Under the pieces are notes generated by a model. It worked only from the letters and a program-made list of their open reading frames with translations, ran no database searches and was not told where the DNA came from. A stretch of 64,000 nt of DNA from an uncultured Monoglobus sp. (lineage in GTDB: Bacteria > Bacillota > Clostridia > Monoglobales > Monoglobaceae): NCBI GenBank assembly GCA_947630135.1, contig CANRGH010000004.1:62001-126000 (forward strand), in the 5' to 3' direction. The position numbers were made by a program, and so were the translations under genes. The stretch's first letter is position 1; the number at the start of each line of letters is the position of its first letter. This document shows positions 1 through 9,615 of this stretch, one piece after another.

Positions 1-1
1 C

Positions 2-796
2 GACCTGCCGGGAATGGCGGATGTGGAGTCCTCGCTGCTGCTTTTCTGCCGCGAGGTCAAAAAGACACACACGGTCGTGCTTTCGGGCGAGTGCGCCGAC
101 GAGATATTCGGCGGCTATCCGTGGTTCACCAACAAGGAAATGCTGGCCGCCGCGGACTTTCCGTGGAGCGGCAATACAAAAATAAAGGCGGAGCTTGTCC
201 GCGATGATTACCTAAAGCTCGATCCCGAGGAATACGTTTATGAGCGCTACAGAAAAACGGTGAGCGAGGCCCCGAAGACGGGCAGCGAGACACCGGGCGA
301 CGCGCGGATCAAAGAGATCACCATGCTGAATTACAAGTGGTTCATGCAGACGCTGCTATCACGCAAGGATCACTCGTCGATGTACAGCGGCCTTGAGGTG
401 CGCGTTCCGTTTTGCGACACCCGGATCCTGCAGTACGCCTACAACATACCGTGGGATATGAAGGGCTACGCGGGCCGCGAAAAGGGCCTGCTGCGCAAAG
501 CCTTCGAGGGCCTGCTGCCCGACGAGATAGTTCTGCGCAAAAAAAGCCCCTATCCCAAGAGCCACAACCCGATCTATACCAAAAACGTGGAAAACAAGAT
601 CGAGAAAATTTTAGACGACGCCAGCGCGCCGATATTCGAGATCGTCAAGCGCGACAAGCTCAAGGAGCTGCTTGACACCAAGGCGGCAATGTTCACCAAG
701 CCGTGGTACGGCCAGCTGATGAATTATCCCCAGATTTTGGCCTATATTTACATGATCAACGAGTGGCTGAAAGCCTACGCGGTCAACATAGTGTGA
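2..796 (+). CDS. asnB: Asparagine synthase (glutamine-hydrolysing), C-terminal part; truncated by window start
   Basis: Translation has VVLSGECADEIFGGYPWF and LSRKDHSSMYSGLEVRVPFCD typical of the asparagine synthase synthetase domain; frame open to window edge. Confidence 0.9.
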   Translation, partial: DLPGMADVESSLLLFCREVKKTHTVVLSGECADEIFGGYPWFTNKEMLAAADFPWSGNTKIKAELVRDDYLKLDPEEYVYERYRKTVSEAPKTGSETPGDARIKEITMLNYKWFMQTLLSRKDHSSMYSGLEVRVPFCDTRILQYAYNIPWDMKGYAGREKGLLRKAFEGLLPDEIVLRKKSPYPKSHNPIYTKNVENKIEKILDDASAPIFEIVKRDKLKELLDTKAAMFTKPWYGQLMNYPQILAYIYMINEWLKAYAVNIV

Positions 797-1039
797 TAGG
801 GAATAGGGCCTAGGTACTAGGGCATCACATGGGTGGATAATATCCGCCCGCGTGGGACGTCGAGGGCGAATGTCCGCAATTGTTAATGATTTGTGGCCTT
901 GTTTATCTGTGGAGACGGAATACGATTGTGCCACGAACCCGCTTACGCGGCTCCGGCCGCAGCCGTCCCCTACGAATTTCATCACACCGTAGGGGCGGAT
1001 ATTATCCGCCCGTGCCTATGCAGAAACGTCATAAAAAGC

Positions 1040-1070
1040 CGCTCCCGAACAAATCGGGAGCGGCTTTTGC
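1040..1070 (-). terminator. Rho-independent terminator of the CE12-like esterase gene
   Basis: GCCGCTCCCGA..TCGGGAGCGGC hairpin with A/T tracts directly after the stop codon. Confidence 0.7.
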
Positions 1071-1076
1071 CAATAC

Positions 1077-3953
1077 TTACTTAATTGTATACGGCTCGCA
1101 GAGGGGCGCGACATTGTCGCGGCTATCCCAGATAAAGACCTTGGTCTCGCCGCTTTCGGGCTTCGCGTATTCAAGCGTTTGGCTTCCGCTCTTGTCCGCG
1201 TCGAATATGTTCGCGGCGGTAATCGTGTCATTGTCATAGGTGGCGACAACTATCACCGCGTCGCCGTCGCCCGTCGTGTAGTCGACCTTGACTCCGCCGT
1301 CGGTAAACGCCGCGCTTGTTATCTCGTATGACTTCGGCAGCGGACTCTCGCTCGGCTTGGGCGGATCCGAAGGCAGCGGCTCGTCGCCGACTATGATCTC
1401 AACGCTGCCTAAAGCGTCGTCAAACTCATATATTACGGAATACTCGCCGTCCGCCGCGGCGACAGCCTCGACGGGCTTCGCCGCAACCGTAACCACGCCG
1501 CTTTGCTCCGCGTCAGCAGGCTCCGCGGCGGCTTCCGCTGCAGCGGCAGTCGCGTCCGCATAGGACGGAACTTCTGCCTCGGTCATTGTATGAGTGTTTC
1601 TCTTTCCCGTCAGGCTGTGGCCGAGCCTCGTCAGCTCATCACAGAACCACTGCGATATAAGCTGCGCTCCAAAGTAGTTGATGTGCGTGTCGTCAGTCGT
1701 GCCGGCCGCGTAATACTGCGATTTTGTAAATTCTCCGGCAGCGACATTTAAAAATCTCGAGTCGTGCGCCTTAACATAGTTATATATATCCTTCGCCTTT
1801 TCAACTCCGACCTTGTTGTTGTATCCTACAACCTTGCCGTAAAGATCAACAACCGGCAAACCCAGCTCTTTGCCCAGCTCTTTTGTGGCATTCACATACT
1901 GCTCAAGGCTGCTGTCGCTCGTTCTGCGGCGGCTGATAGAGGTGGTGAGTATCGGATACGCGCCCTTGTCCAAGGCTACATTCACATAGTTGTCGGTCAT
2001 GTTCTTCTTATACGCGCCGTCGGTAAACCTATCGCCCAGCGGGTCGGTATGTTTATCATCTCCGGACTTTGAGTCATTATGTCCAAACTGGATTATAAAA
2101 TAGTCTCCGGGTTTTATACCGTTTTTGATGGTATTGTAGTTGCTTTCCGTAAGAAAATTCAACGAGCTTCTGCCGCTGAGCGCCAGATCTTTAACGGTCA
2201 CGCCCGAGAAATAGTCGCCCAAAACGGCCGCCCAGCCTGTCTGCGGGAAACGGTTGTTGCCGCCGGTCGCAGGATATGTGCAGGCCGTCGAGTCGCCCGC
2301 CACATAAATCGTCGCGCCGTCAGCCACGCTCTGACTGTATTCATAGGTTCCCTGAGGCAGGGCTTCAGTCTTCGCGTTGTCGTTGTACGCGGTCAGCGTG
2401 ATCTTGCTGTCCGCGCCTACCGGCAGCGCCGCCTTGTCAACATAGATTACAGTCTCGTCACCGTTTTGATTTTCGGCTTTGGCACAGCTTTCCTTAACGT
2501 TAAAATCCGCCGTCTTTGTCACCCCGCCCGTCGTTACCGACGCGGTAATCGTCTCGCTGCCCGTCAGATTGGTTATCGAGTTCACAAACACAATATGGCT
2601 GAGATAGCAGCCGTCCGAAAGCGCCATTACCACGTCGCCGTCCGCGTTTGAAACGGCCGCTCTTCTGAACTCGATCGGAACTATCTTAGGAACGACTATC
2701 GTGAACTCTTTTTCGGCTTTCGCCGATCCTCTGGTGATCTCGGCTTTGAGCGTGACTGTGTTGCTCTGTTCAAACGAAGGATTGACCATTCCGTCCGTTC
2801 CAACTATTTCGGGATTGCTGCTCGTCCAAGTTATAGTCGTGTTTCTTCTGCCTTTTACCGGCAGCTCCAGATTTTTCTTGACCGCCGAGGTGTCGCCCAG
2901 AGTCAGCGCATCAGCCGCAGCCTTTACGGCGCCCTCGTCGTCGGTGTCCGCGGGAACAATAATCTCAAAAGATTTTGTGAGCCTTAAATTGGGATAATCC
3001 TGATAAGTAAACACCGCGGTGAACGTGACCTGCGTGTCCACAGCCTTGGCGTTGACCTCGCCAGATATGCTGATAACCTCCTCATTTGAAGACTCCCAAC
3101 TAACGTCCGCGTAGCCTATCGAGGTCTGCCAGCCGTCAAACGGCGCGAGATCATCATACACCTCTTTTTCCGAGGTGTTCACGCCCTTTATCTCGTCAAA
3201 AGGCACCGCGTCGACTTCTTTTTGTATGTCCTTGCTCACAAAGTCAACATACACGGTCACGTCCTTGTCGGGCATAGTGAATGTGCTCTGCGTAAAGTCT
3301 TTGTTTTTGGAAAGCTCCACGTCCAAAGGGTCAAGGTGAACATTGCCTAAAAATCCCTTTTCATTGGGTTCGGCCTTGACCGTCACGGTCTCTCCTGTCT
3401 TAGCCGGCTTTGACACGATCTCTTTGAATGTCAAGCCGAATATATTCGGCTTTGTGCCGCCAAACCAGAAAAAGTATGTGCCCGGCATGACCTTAAATTT
3501 CACGATTATATCCGCCGCGTTTGCCGTGTCGTTTGTGTAATCGACAAGCGGGTTGCCAAAGTCCGCCGCGCTTGCGGCTTTTATATTTTTTGTGGCGCCA
3601 AGATTAAGCGCGACTCCGATCTCGCCCGCGCGCTCGGTTTCAATTTTATACGCCGCGCCTTCCATCGAAAAAGTCCCGTCGTCATTCTTTGTTACCTTAC
3701 CGTTGTGAGACGCCTGAAATCCGCCGGTGAACGTTATACCGTCAATACTCGCCCCTTTTTTTGTTCCGTTATCCTCTGCGGCGGTTATGGTTATGCCGTC
3801 AAAAGCCTTAACGGTCGCGTTGGCCTTAAGGCCGCCGCTCGGCGCCTGCCATATTTCCTCACCCGCGGCGGATACGGGAAACGCCGCGAATATTGTAAAA
3901 ACCATCATAAGCGCCAAACACGCGCACACAACCTGTCCCAATTTTTTCTTCAT
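1077..3953 (-). CDS. Secreted SGNH/GDSL esterase, rhamnogalacturonan acetylesterase-like (CE12), with N-terminal CBM-like region, Ig-like repeats and C-terminal linker module
   Basis: Signal peptide MKKKLGQVVCACLALMMVFTIFAAFPVSAA; IYVAGDSTACTYP, IIQFGHNDSK and DDTHINYFGAQ blocks of the RGAE family; P/S-rich linker. Confidence 0.85.
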   Translation of the reverse strand: MKKKLGQVVCACLALMMVFTIFAAFPVSAAGEEIWQAPSGGLKANATVKAFDGITITAAEDNGTKKGASIDGITFTGGFQASHNGKVTKNDDGTFSMEGAAYKIETERAGEIGVALNLGATKNIKAASAADFGNPLVDYTNDTANAADIIVKFKVMPGTYFFWFGGTKPNIFGLTFKEIVSKPAKTGETVTVKAEPNEKGFLGNVHLDPLDVELSKNKDFTQSTFTMPDKDVTVYVDFVSKDIQKEVDAVPFDEIKGVNTSEKEVYDDLAPFDGWQTSIGYADVSWESSNEEVISISGEVNAKAVDTQVTFTAVFTYQDYPNLRLTKSFEIIVPADTDDEGAVKAAADALTLGDTSAVKKNLELPVKGRRNTTITWTSSNPEIVGTDGMVNPSFEQSNTVTLKAEITRGSAKAEKEFTIVVPKIVPIEFRRAAVSNADGDVVMALSDGCYLSHIVFVNSITNLTGSETITASVTTGGVTKTADFNVKESCAKAENQNGDETVIYVDKAALPVGADSKITLTAYNDNAKTEALPQGTYEYSQSVADGATIYVAGDSTACTYPATGGNNRFPQTGWAAVLGDYFSGVTVKDLALSGRSSLNFLTESNYNTIKNGIKPGDYFIIQFGHNDSKSGDDKHTDPLGDRFTDGAYKKNMTDNYVNVALDKGAYPILTTSISRRRTSDSSLEQYVNATKELGKELGLPVVDLYGKVVGYNNKVGVEKAKDIYNYVKAHDSRFLNVAAGEFTKSQYYAAGTTDDTHINYFGAQLISQWFCDELTRLGHSLTGKRNTHTMTEAEVPSYADATAAAAEAAAEPADAEQSGVVTVAAKPVEAVAAADGEYSVIYEFDDALGSVEIIVGDEPLPSDPPKPSESPLPKSYEITSAAFTDGGVKVDYTTGDGDAVIVVATYDNDTITAANIFDADKSGSQTLEYAKPESGETKVFIWDSRDNVAPLCEPYTIK

Positions 3954-4061
3954 AATATAACACTCTCCTTTTATTTTTTCGCGCTCCGCGCATTTTTACA
4001 CCATATATTGATATTATACCACATCAGCTAAAAAAAGTAAATAAAAACTTTTCGGCAAAAG

Positions 4062-4088
4062 AAAAAACCGCCCGCGGGCGGTTTTTGA
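4062..4088 (-). terminator. Terminator of GT2 gene
   Basis: AAAAACCGCCCGCGGGCGGTTTTT palindrome. Confidence 0.6.
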
Positions 4089-4096
4089 ATTTCGAT

Positions 4097-5353
4097 TTAT
4101 ACAGTTTCGCTCTTGACCTCGTCAAGCGTCTTGACAACGCTGTGCTTGATCGGCTTCCACTCGACCTTCTTAAACAGCGCCGCAATAGCGATAGGAACAT
4201 ATGTGAACTGGAATATAGGGAACAGGAAGAGATACATTATCTTCTTGTACCACACGCACTTCACGTTGTGCCATTCGGTGATCATGGTCATTGCGCCGAG
4301 AATGAAGAACAAGCCGTAGAAGTTCACAAGAGTCTGGACCAGCGCCTGAACCAGAGCCGGGGCTTCCGGAGCGCCTGCGGCCATGGCGACCGGGATCGCG
4401 ACGGCGTTTATGATAACGCTGAGCAGCGTCATCAGCATTGCGGGCATGACTGTCATCAAAAGGTCAAAGCACGAGAAGCTTCCCTTGAATATGCCGCGGA
4501 ACAGCTTCGCGCCGTAATGAGCGAATACCTGATAGAAGCCCTTCGCCCAGCGCAGCCTCTGAGTGTATGACTGCTTAAAAGTGGTGGGCTGCTCGTCATA
4601 GAGCATAGCCTTCGCGGCATAGCCGATCTTCACACCCTTTGTAACGGAGTCGCATGTGAACTCGATATCCTCGGTCAGCAGATGGTGGATCCAGCCGCCG
4701 TTTTCCTCGATAATTTTCGAGCTTACCAGAAATCCGGTTCCGGAAACGGCGCAGCTTGTTCCGAGCTGCATTCTCGAGTTGTTAAGGTATCTGGCCTCGC
4801 GCAGGAACCAAATCGAATATCCCGCCGAAATCCAGTTGTCGTCAAAGTTCTTGGAGTTTCTGTAACTGGTCAGGCAGTCGTAGCCGTTGTCGAACACCTT
4901 GTTCATTTCCTTGACATAGTTCTTGTCAAGCACGTTGTCGGCGTCGAAGATCATATAGCCCTCATAGCCCGCGTCAGCGTGATCCTTCTTGATTATCTTG
5001 AACAGCCAGTCGAGCGCGTAGCCCTTGCCCACCTGCGTCTTGTTAAATCTCTCATAAACGATCGCTCCGGCGTCTCTCGCGACCTGCGCGGTGTCGTCGT
5101 CGCAGTTGTCGGCGATAACAAACACGTCGAGCTTATCCTTCGGATAATTCTGAGACTTTATACTGGCGATAAGATTGCCGATAACATCCCTCTCGTTCCT
5201 CGCCGAAATAACAGCCGCGAATTTGTGCTGAGTTTTCGCCGTGAACTTCTGTTCACCCTTAAACAGGCCGACGAACAGATAAAAGAACTGGTACGCGTAA
5301 CACATGGTGAACAAAATCGAGATCACCGCGTTAAAAATAATAATCGCTTCCAT
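4097..5353 (-). CDS. Glycosyltransferase family 2 membrane protein
   Basis: SARNERDVIGNLIASIKSQNYPKDKLDVFVIADNCDDDTA, FDADN, QRLRWAKGF (QxxRW), C-terminal TM helices. Confidence 0.85.
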   Translation of the reverse strand: MEAIIIFNAVISILFTMCYAYQFFYLFVGLFKGEQKFTAKTQHKFAAVISARNERDVIGNLIASIKSQNYPKDKLDVFVIADNCDDDTAQVARDAGAIVYERFNKTQVGKGYALDWLFKIIKKDHADAGYEGYMIFDADNVLDKNYVKEMNKVFDNGYDCLTSYRNSKNFDDNWISAGYSIWFLREARYLNNSRMQLGTSCAVSGTGFLVSSKIIEENGGWIHHLLTEDIEFTCDSVTKGVKIGYAAKAMLYDEQPTTFKQSYTQRLRWAKGFYQVFAHYGAKLFRGIFKGSFSCFDLLMTVMPAMLMTLLSVIINAVAIPVAMAAGAPEAPALVQALVQTLVNFYGLFFILGAMTMITEWHNVKCVWYKKIMYLFLFPIFQFTYVPIAIAALFKKVEWKPIKHSVVKTLDEVKSETV

Positions 5354-5544
5354 AAAATCTCCTTTTTATTTTCCGAAACCGCAGTTTTCGGAAAATCTCG
5401 AATGCCGAAGCAAATTTAATTTTTTCTAAATACTGTTATAGTATCAATTTATTAAAAATTTATAAACAAAATATGAACATTTTGTAAACGGAGTGTTATT
5501 TTACCATTACAGCCAATTTGATGAAATATTAGTCAAAATTTTGT

Positions 5545-6417
5545 CTAAATTGTATAATCTCCGCTTGTAAGTTTTGTGTATAATCCACTAATATCGAGCT
5601 TTTTATCAAGATATATCTCGTCTGCCAATATCGCCTGGCCGATGAGCATGCCGAGCCCGTTTATTATTTTATGCCCGCGCTTTTCGGCATATGCAAGAAA
5701 TTTTGTTTTCGGCGGGCTGTATATCAGATCGATCACCGCCGCGCGCGGATCAAGGCGGTCAATAAACGACAGATTTTCATAATCCGCTCCCACTCCGCTC
5801 ATGCCCAAAGGGGTGGCGTTTATCAGCACATCACACTCGGACGCGTATTTCGCGGCCTCGCCCGTCTCGCCCCAGGAAAGCTTGGTGCCGCCTTTCGCCG
5901 TTCCGCTCTTTTGAAGGCCGCGGATCTTTTCGCAGACCGCCTCCGCCTTTTCGGGGGTGCGGTTGAGGAGCGTTATTTTGCCCGCTCCCATATCGGAAAG
6001 CTTTAGGGCCAGCGTGGACACCACGCCGCCCGCTCCGAGAATGACGATGCTTTTGCCCGAAATGTCTACTCCGTTTTGCTCAAGCGACAGCACAAAGCCG
6101 CGCGCATCGGTGTTATAGCCGTAAAGCTCGCCGTCTTTTATGCTGACCGTGTTGACCGCGCCGAACAATTCGGCATCCTTGTCGATCTCCTTCAAAAACG
6201 GAATAATATCGACCTTGTGGGGCATGGTCAGATTAAAGCCGCGGACACCGCTTTTCACGGCGTTTTCCACATATTCCGAAAGCCCGCCCTTTTTCACAAG
6301 CACGCGGCTGTAGTCATTATCAACGCCGAGAGCGCCGAGCACCAGCCCGTGAACAACGGGCGACTTGCTGTGCTCGATCGGGTCACCTATCACGTTGAGT
6401 ATCAGCTTCTCACTCAT
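5545..6417 (-). CDS. aroE: Shikimate dehydrogenase
   Basis: NVIGDPIEHSKSPVVHG, NLTMPHK, GAGGVVSTLALKL, INATPLGM. Confidence 0.95.
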   Translation of the reverse strand: MSEKLILNVIGDPIEHSKSPVVHGLVLGALGVDNDYSRVLVKKGGLSEYVENAVKSGVRGFNLTMPHKVDIIPFLKEIDKDAELFGAVNTVSIKDGELYGYNTDARGFVLSLEQNGVDISGKSIVILGAGGVVSTLALKLSDMGAGKITLLNRTPEKAEAVCEKIRGLQKSGTAKGGTKLSWGETGEAAKYASECDVLINATPLGMSGVGADYENLSFIDRLDPRAAVIDLIYSPPKTKFLAYAEKRGHKIINGLGMLIGQAILADEIYLDKKLDISGLYTKLTSGDYTI

Positions 6418-6850
6418 CCGCCTTCACCTCGTTTAAAAGATAGTCGATCGCGAGCAGATAACCGCGAAGGCCCAGCCCGCATATCTGACCGACGCAGCCC
6501 GCGGCCGTCACCGATCTGCGGCGGAACTCCTCGCGCTTGTGAATGTTGCTGATGTGCACCTCGACCGCGGGCAGATCAACCGACTTGAGCGCGTCCAAAA
6601 TCGCGTAGCTGTAATGGGTGTATGCGCCCGGGTTTATCACAATTCCGTCGCAGCTTGTCAGCGCGTGGTGGATAAAGTCGATTATCTCGCCCTCGCCGTT
6701 GCTCTGGAGCACGATCGCCTCGGCTCCGCGCTCCGCGGCGTAGTCCTCGATCATCTTCTCAAGCTGCTGATAGCCGGTATTCCCGTAAATATCCGGCTCG
6801 CGGACCCCGAGCATATTAATATTCGGGCCGTTAATTACCATTATTTTCAT
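6410..6850 (-). CDS. aroQ: Type II 3-dehydroquinate dehydratase
   Basis: INGPNINMLGVREPDIYG, QSNGEGEIIDFIH, NPGAYTHYSYAI, EVHISNIHKREEFR. Confidence 0.95.
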   Translation of the reverse strand: MKIMVINGPNINMLGVREPDIYGNTGYQQLEKMIEDYAAERGAEAIVLQSNGEGEIIDFIHHALTSCDGIVINPGAYTHYSYAILDALKSVDLPAVEVHISNIHKREEFRRRSVTAAGCVGQICGLGLRGYLLAIDYLLNEVKADE

Positions 6851-6865
6851 AATCCGTTACTCCTT

Positions 6866-7363
6866 TTAAATATTGTTTTTGATTAATCTTAATATCTCGC
6901 CGAGGGCGGAGGCGAAAGCGCCGTCGTTTATAACAAGGGCGTTCGCGGCTTTTCTGTACTTATCGTACCGCTCGCGATAAAGGGTTTTGAGCCGCTCCGC
7001 GTTGTCCTTGAGCAGCGGTCTGCCGGAGGTGTCAATATCCCCGGCAATAAGCTCAAGCGGACGGTCGATAAAAATAGCAAGCGCGCCCGACTTTTGCATT
7101 ATCCCGATATTTTCATCCCGCACGACTATGCCGCCGCCGGTTGAGATCACGCGGTTGTCCGCTTTGAGGCAGTCACGCAGCACCCCGGTCTCGATATTCC
7201 GGAACGCGTCCTCGCCGCGGCCCGCGAAAATCTCGGGTATCGGCCCCTCGCGCCGCTCGATCTCGGCGTCGGTGTCGATAAACTCAAGGCCTAAATTTTC
7301 CGCCGCGGCCCTGCCGAAAGCCGACTTGCCGCAGCCCGGCATTCCGATAAGCAAAACGTTCAT
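6866..7363 (-). CDS. aroK: Shikimate kinase
   Basis: LIGMPGCGKSAFGRAAAENLGLEFIDTDAEIE; STGGGIV; SGRPLL. Confidence 0.93.
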   Translation of the reverse strand: MNVLLIGMPGCGKSAFGRAAAENLGLEFIDTDAEIERREGPIPEIFAGRGEDAFRNIETGVLRDCLKADNRVISTGGGIVVRDENIGIMQKSGALAIFIDRPLELIAGDIDTSGRPLLKDNAERLKTLYRERYDKYRKAANALVINDGAFASALGEILRLIKNNI

Positions 7364-7367
7364 ATTC

Positions 7368-8516
7368 CTACTCCTTAAGCTTATAATTTCCGAGCAGCTT
7401 AAACTCGCCCGTGCCCTCGATAACGTTGTTTGTCACGCGGCGCACCCGCTCGTCAAGCAGGTTTCCGCTGTAATCTACAAAAAACATATACTCAAAATTG
7501 CGGTCATAGAGCGGCCGCGACTCAAGCTTCAGAAGGTTCAGATTGCCCCTCGCGAAGCAGGCGAGAATTCTGTGCAGCTCGCCGCTTTTGTGCGGCAGTG
7601 TGAATGCCGCGCTTATCTTGTCACTTTTCTCGTTAAGCTCCAGATTTTTCGATACGATTATAAACCTTGTGGTGTTTTTAGCGCTGTTGTTGATATCGGC
7701 CGCCAGAACCTCAAGGCCGTAGATCTCGGCGTTCTGCCGTCCCGCTATGGCGGCCTTTGTTATGTCTTTGTCATCCGCCACCTTCTGCGCGCTCTGCGAG
7801 GTGCTGTAATACTCCTTAAGCTCCACCTCGCCGAGCGTCTTTAAAAACTCACGGCTCTGCATTATTCCCTGCTCGTGGGAATATACCGTCTTTATGTCCG
7901 AAAGCCTCGCTCCGGGAACTCCGAGCAGGCAGTGGCGTATGGGCACGTCAACCTCGCCGGTGATAAAATATCCGTATTTTGCCAAAAGGTCGATCACGTC
8001 GGCTATCGTGCCGGTATATGAATTCTCAATCGGCAGCACCGCGTAATCCGCATTGCCTTTTTCAAGCTCCGCGAAGGCGTCGTCAAAGGCGGCCACGTTA
8101 TAGCGGTCCGAGTCGTTGCCGAAGTATTTTATGGCCGCCTGCTCGGTATACGAGCCCTCAGCGCCGTAAAACACGACCCGCGGATCGCTCACCGCGGGCT
8201 TGGGGTCAAGCATATCCTCGACCAGCGCACGGTTAAAACCGACCAGCTCCTTTGTCTGCCTCTCGCGGCTGATCGACATGATCGCCGCGTAAAATTCATA
8301 AACCTCGTTCTGTTTTTTCTTGTCCTCGACCAGAGCCATTTTGCTCTCGAGCACCTGCTTTTCACGCTCGGAGTCGAGCACGGGCTTTCCGACGCTGCGC
8401 TTGTAGTCGGCGACTCCGCTGCTCAGCTCCATGCGCCGCAGAAACAGCGGCAGCAGCTCTTTGTCAATTCTGTCGATCTCCGCCCGAAGCTCGTCGAGCT
8501 TATTCTTGTTTTTCAT
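7368..8516 (-). CDS. pheA: Bifunctional chorismate mutase / prephenate dehydratase
   Basis: N-terminal chorismate mutase (LDELRAEIDRIDKELLPLFLRRMELS) followed by PDT (FYGAEGSYTEQAA, ENSYTGTI, NTTRFIIVSK, ACT region ESRPL). Confidence 0.93.
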   Translation of the reverse strand: MKNKNKLDELRAEIDRIDKELLPLFLRRMELSSGVADYKRSVGKPVLDSEREKQVLESKMALVEDKKKQNEVYEFYAAIMSISRERQTKELVGFNRALVEDMLDPKPAVSDPRVVFYGAEGSYTEQAAIKYFGNDSDRYNVAAFDDAFAELEKGNADYAVLPIENSYTGTIADVIDLLAKYGYFITGEVDVPIRHCLLGVPGARLSDIKTVYSHEQGIMQSREFLKTLGEVELKEYYSTSQSAQKVADDKDITKAAIAGRQNAEIYGLEVLAADINNSAKNTTRFIIVSKNLELNEKSDKISAAFTLPHKSGELHRILACFARGNLNLLKLESRPLYDRNFEYMFFVDYSGNLLDERVRRVTNNVIEGTGEFKLLGNYKLKE

Positions 8517-8529
8517 TTTATTTCACATC

Positions 8530-9603
8530 CTAAAATTTATCGTAAAGCAGGTCCAGCGCCGCGGCAGCCGCCGCGTTCTCGATAACCACGGTCCCGCGAT
8601 GAACTATGCACGGGTCGTGCCTGCCGTGAATTTCGATCTCGGTATTCTCCATTTTTTCAATATCGACCGTCCGCTGCTTTTTGGCGATCGACGGCGTCGG
8701 CTTGAGCACGGCGCGGAACAGCACAGGCATTCCGTTGGTTATCCCGCCGTTTATGCCGCCGTTGTTGTTGGTGTAGGTTTTAACGGCGCCGTTTTCAACA
8801 TAAAATTCGTCGTTCGCCTCGCTGCCCCGCATTGACGCGAAATCCGCGCCCGCGCCGAACATAACGGCCTTGACCGCAGGCACCGAGTACAGCATGGCCG
8901 ACAAGCGGCTCTCGACCGAGCCGAAAAACGGCTCGCCCTTGCCCGGAGGCATGCCGACTATCGCGCACTCCGCGATCCCGCCGACCGAGTCCTTATCGTT
9001 CTTGGCCCCGAGTATCCGCTCCTTCATCAGCCCGCCCTTTTCGTCGTCAATGACCGGGAAGTCCTTTTTTGAAATATTCAAAAGCTCGTCCGCGGCGACG
9101 TTCACAGGATCAAACGCGCTGTCCGCCACGTCAGCGATCTTAAGAATATGCGCGCCGACAAAAACGCCCTCTTTTTCCAGAACCTGCTTCGCCACGGCTC
9201 CCGCGAACACCAGCGGCGCGGTGATCCTCGCCGAAAAGTGTCCGCCGCCGCGGTAGTCACGGTTCTCGCCGTATTTCATATAGGCGGTGTAATCCGCGTG
9301 GCCGGGGCGCATAAGGTCCTTGTCATAATGCTTTGATATGGTGTTGGTGTTTCTGATGACTCCGGCTATCGGAGTTCCGGTCGTCATTCCGTTCACAAAA
9401 CCCGACAATATCTCAACCTTGTCCGCCTCTTTGCGGGAAGTCGAAATATTACTCCTTCCGGGCGCGCGCCGTTTCATTTCCGCCTCGATCCTGTCAATAT
9501 CGAGCTTTATTCCGCCGGGCAGGCCGTCGATAACTATTCCTATGCCCTGCCCGTGAGACTCGCCGAATATGCTCAGTCTGATATTTCTGCCGAAAGTGTT
9601 CAT
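8530..9603 (-). CDS. aroC: Chorismate synthase
   Basis: LSIFGESHGQGIGIVIDGLPGG, RAPGRSNISTSRKEAD, RDYRGGGHFSARITAP. Confidence 0.95.
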   Translation of the reverse strand: MNTFGRNIRLSIFGESHGQGIGIVIDGLPGGIKLDIDRIEAEMKRRAPGRSNISTSRKEADKVEILSGFVNGMTTGTPIAGVIRNTNTISKHYDKDLMRPGHADYTAYMKYGENRDYRGGGHFSARITAPLVFAGAVAKQVLEKEGVFVGAHILKIADVADSAFDPVNVAADELLNISKKDFPVIDDEKGGLMKERILGAKNDKDSVGGIAECAIVGMPPGKGEPFFGSVESRLSAMLYSVPAVKAVMFGAGADFASMRGSEANDEFYVENGAVKTYTNNNGGINGGITNGMPVLFRAVLKPTPSIAKKQRTVDIEKMENTEIEIHGRHDPCIVHRGTVVIENAAAAAALDLLYDKF

Positions 9604-9615
9604 AATCTCCTCCGA

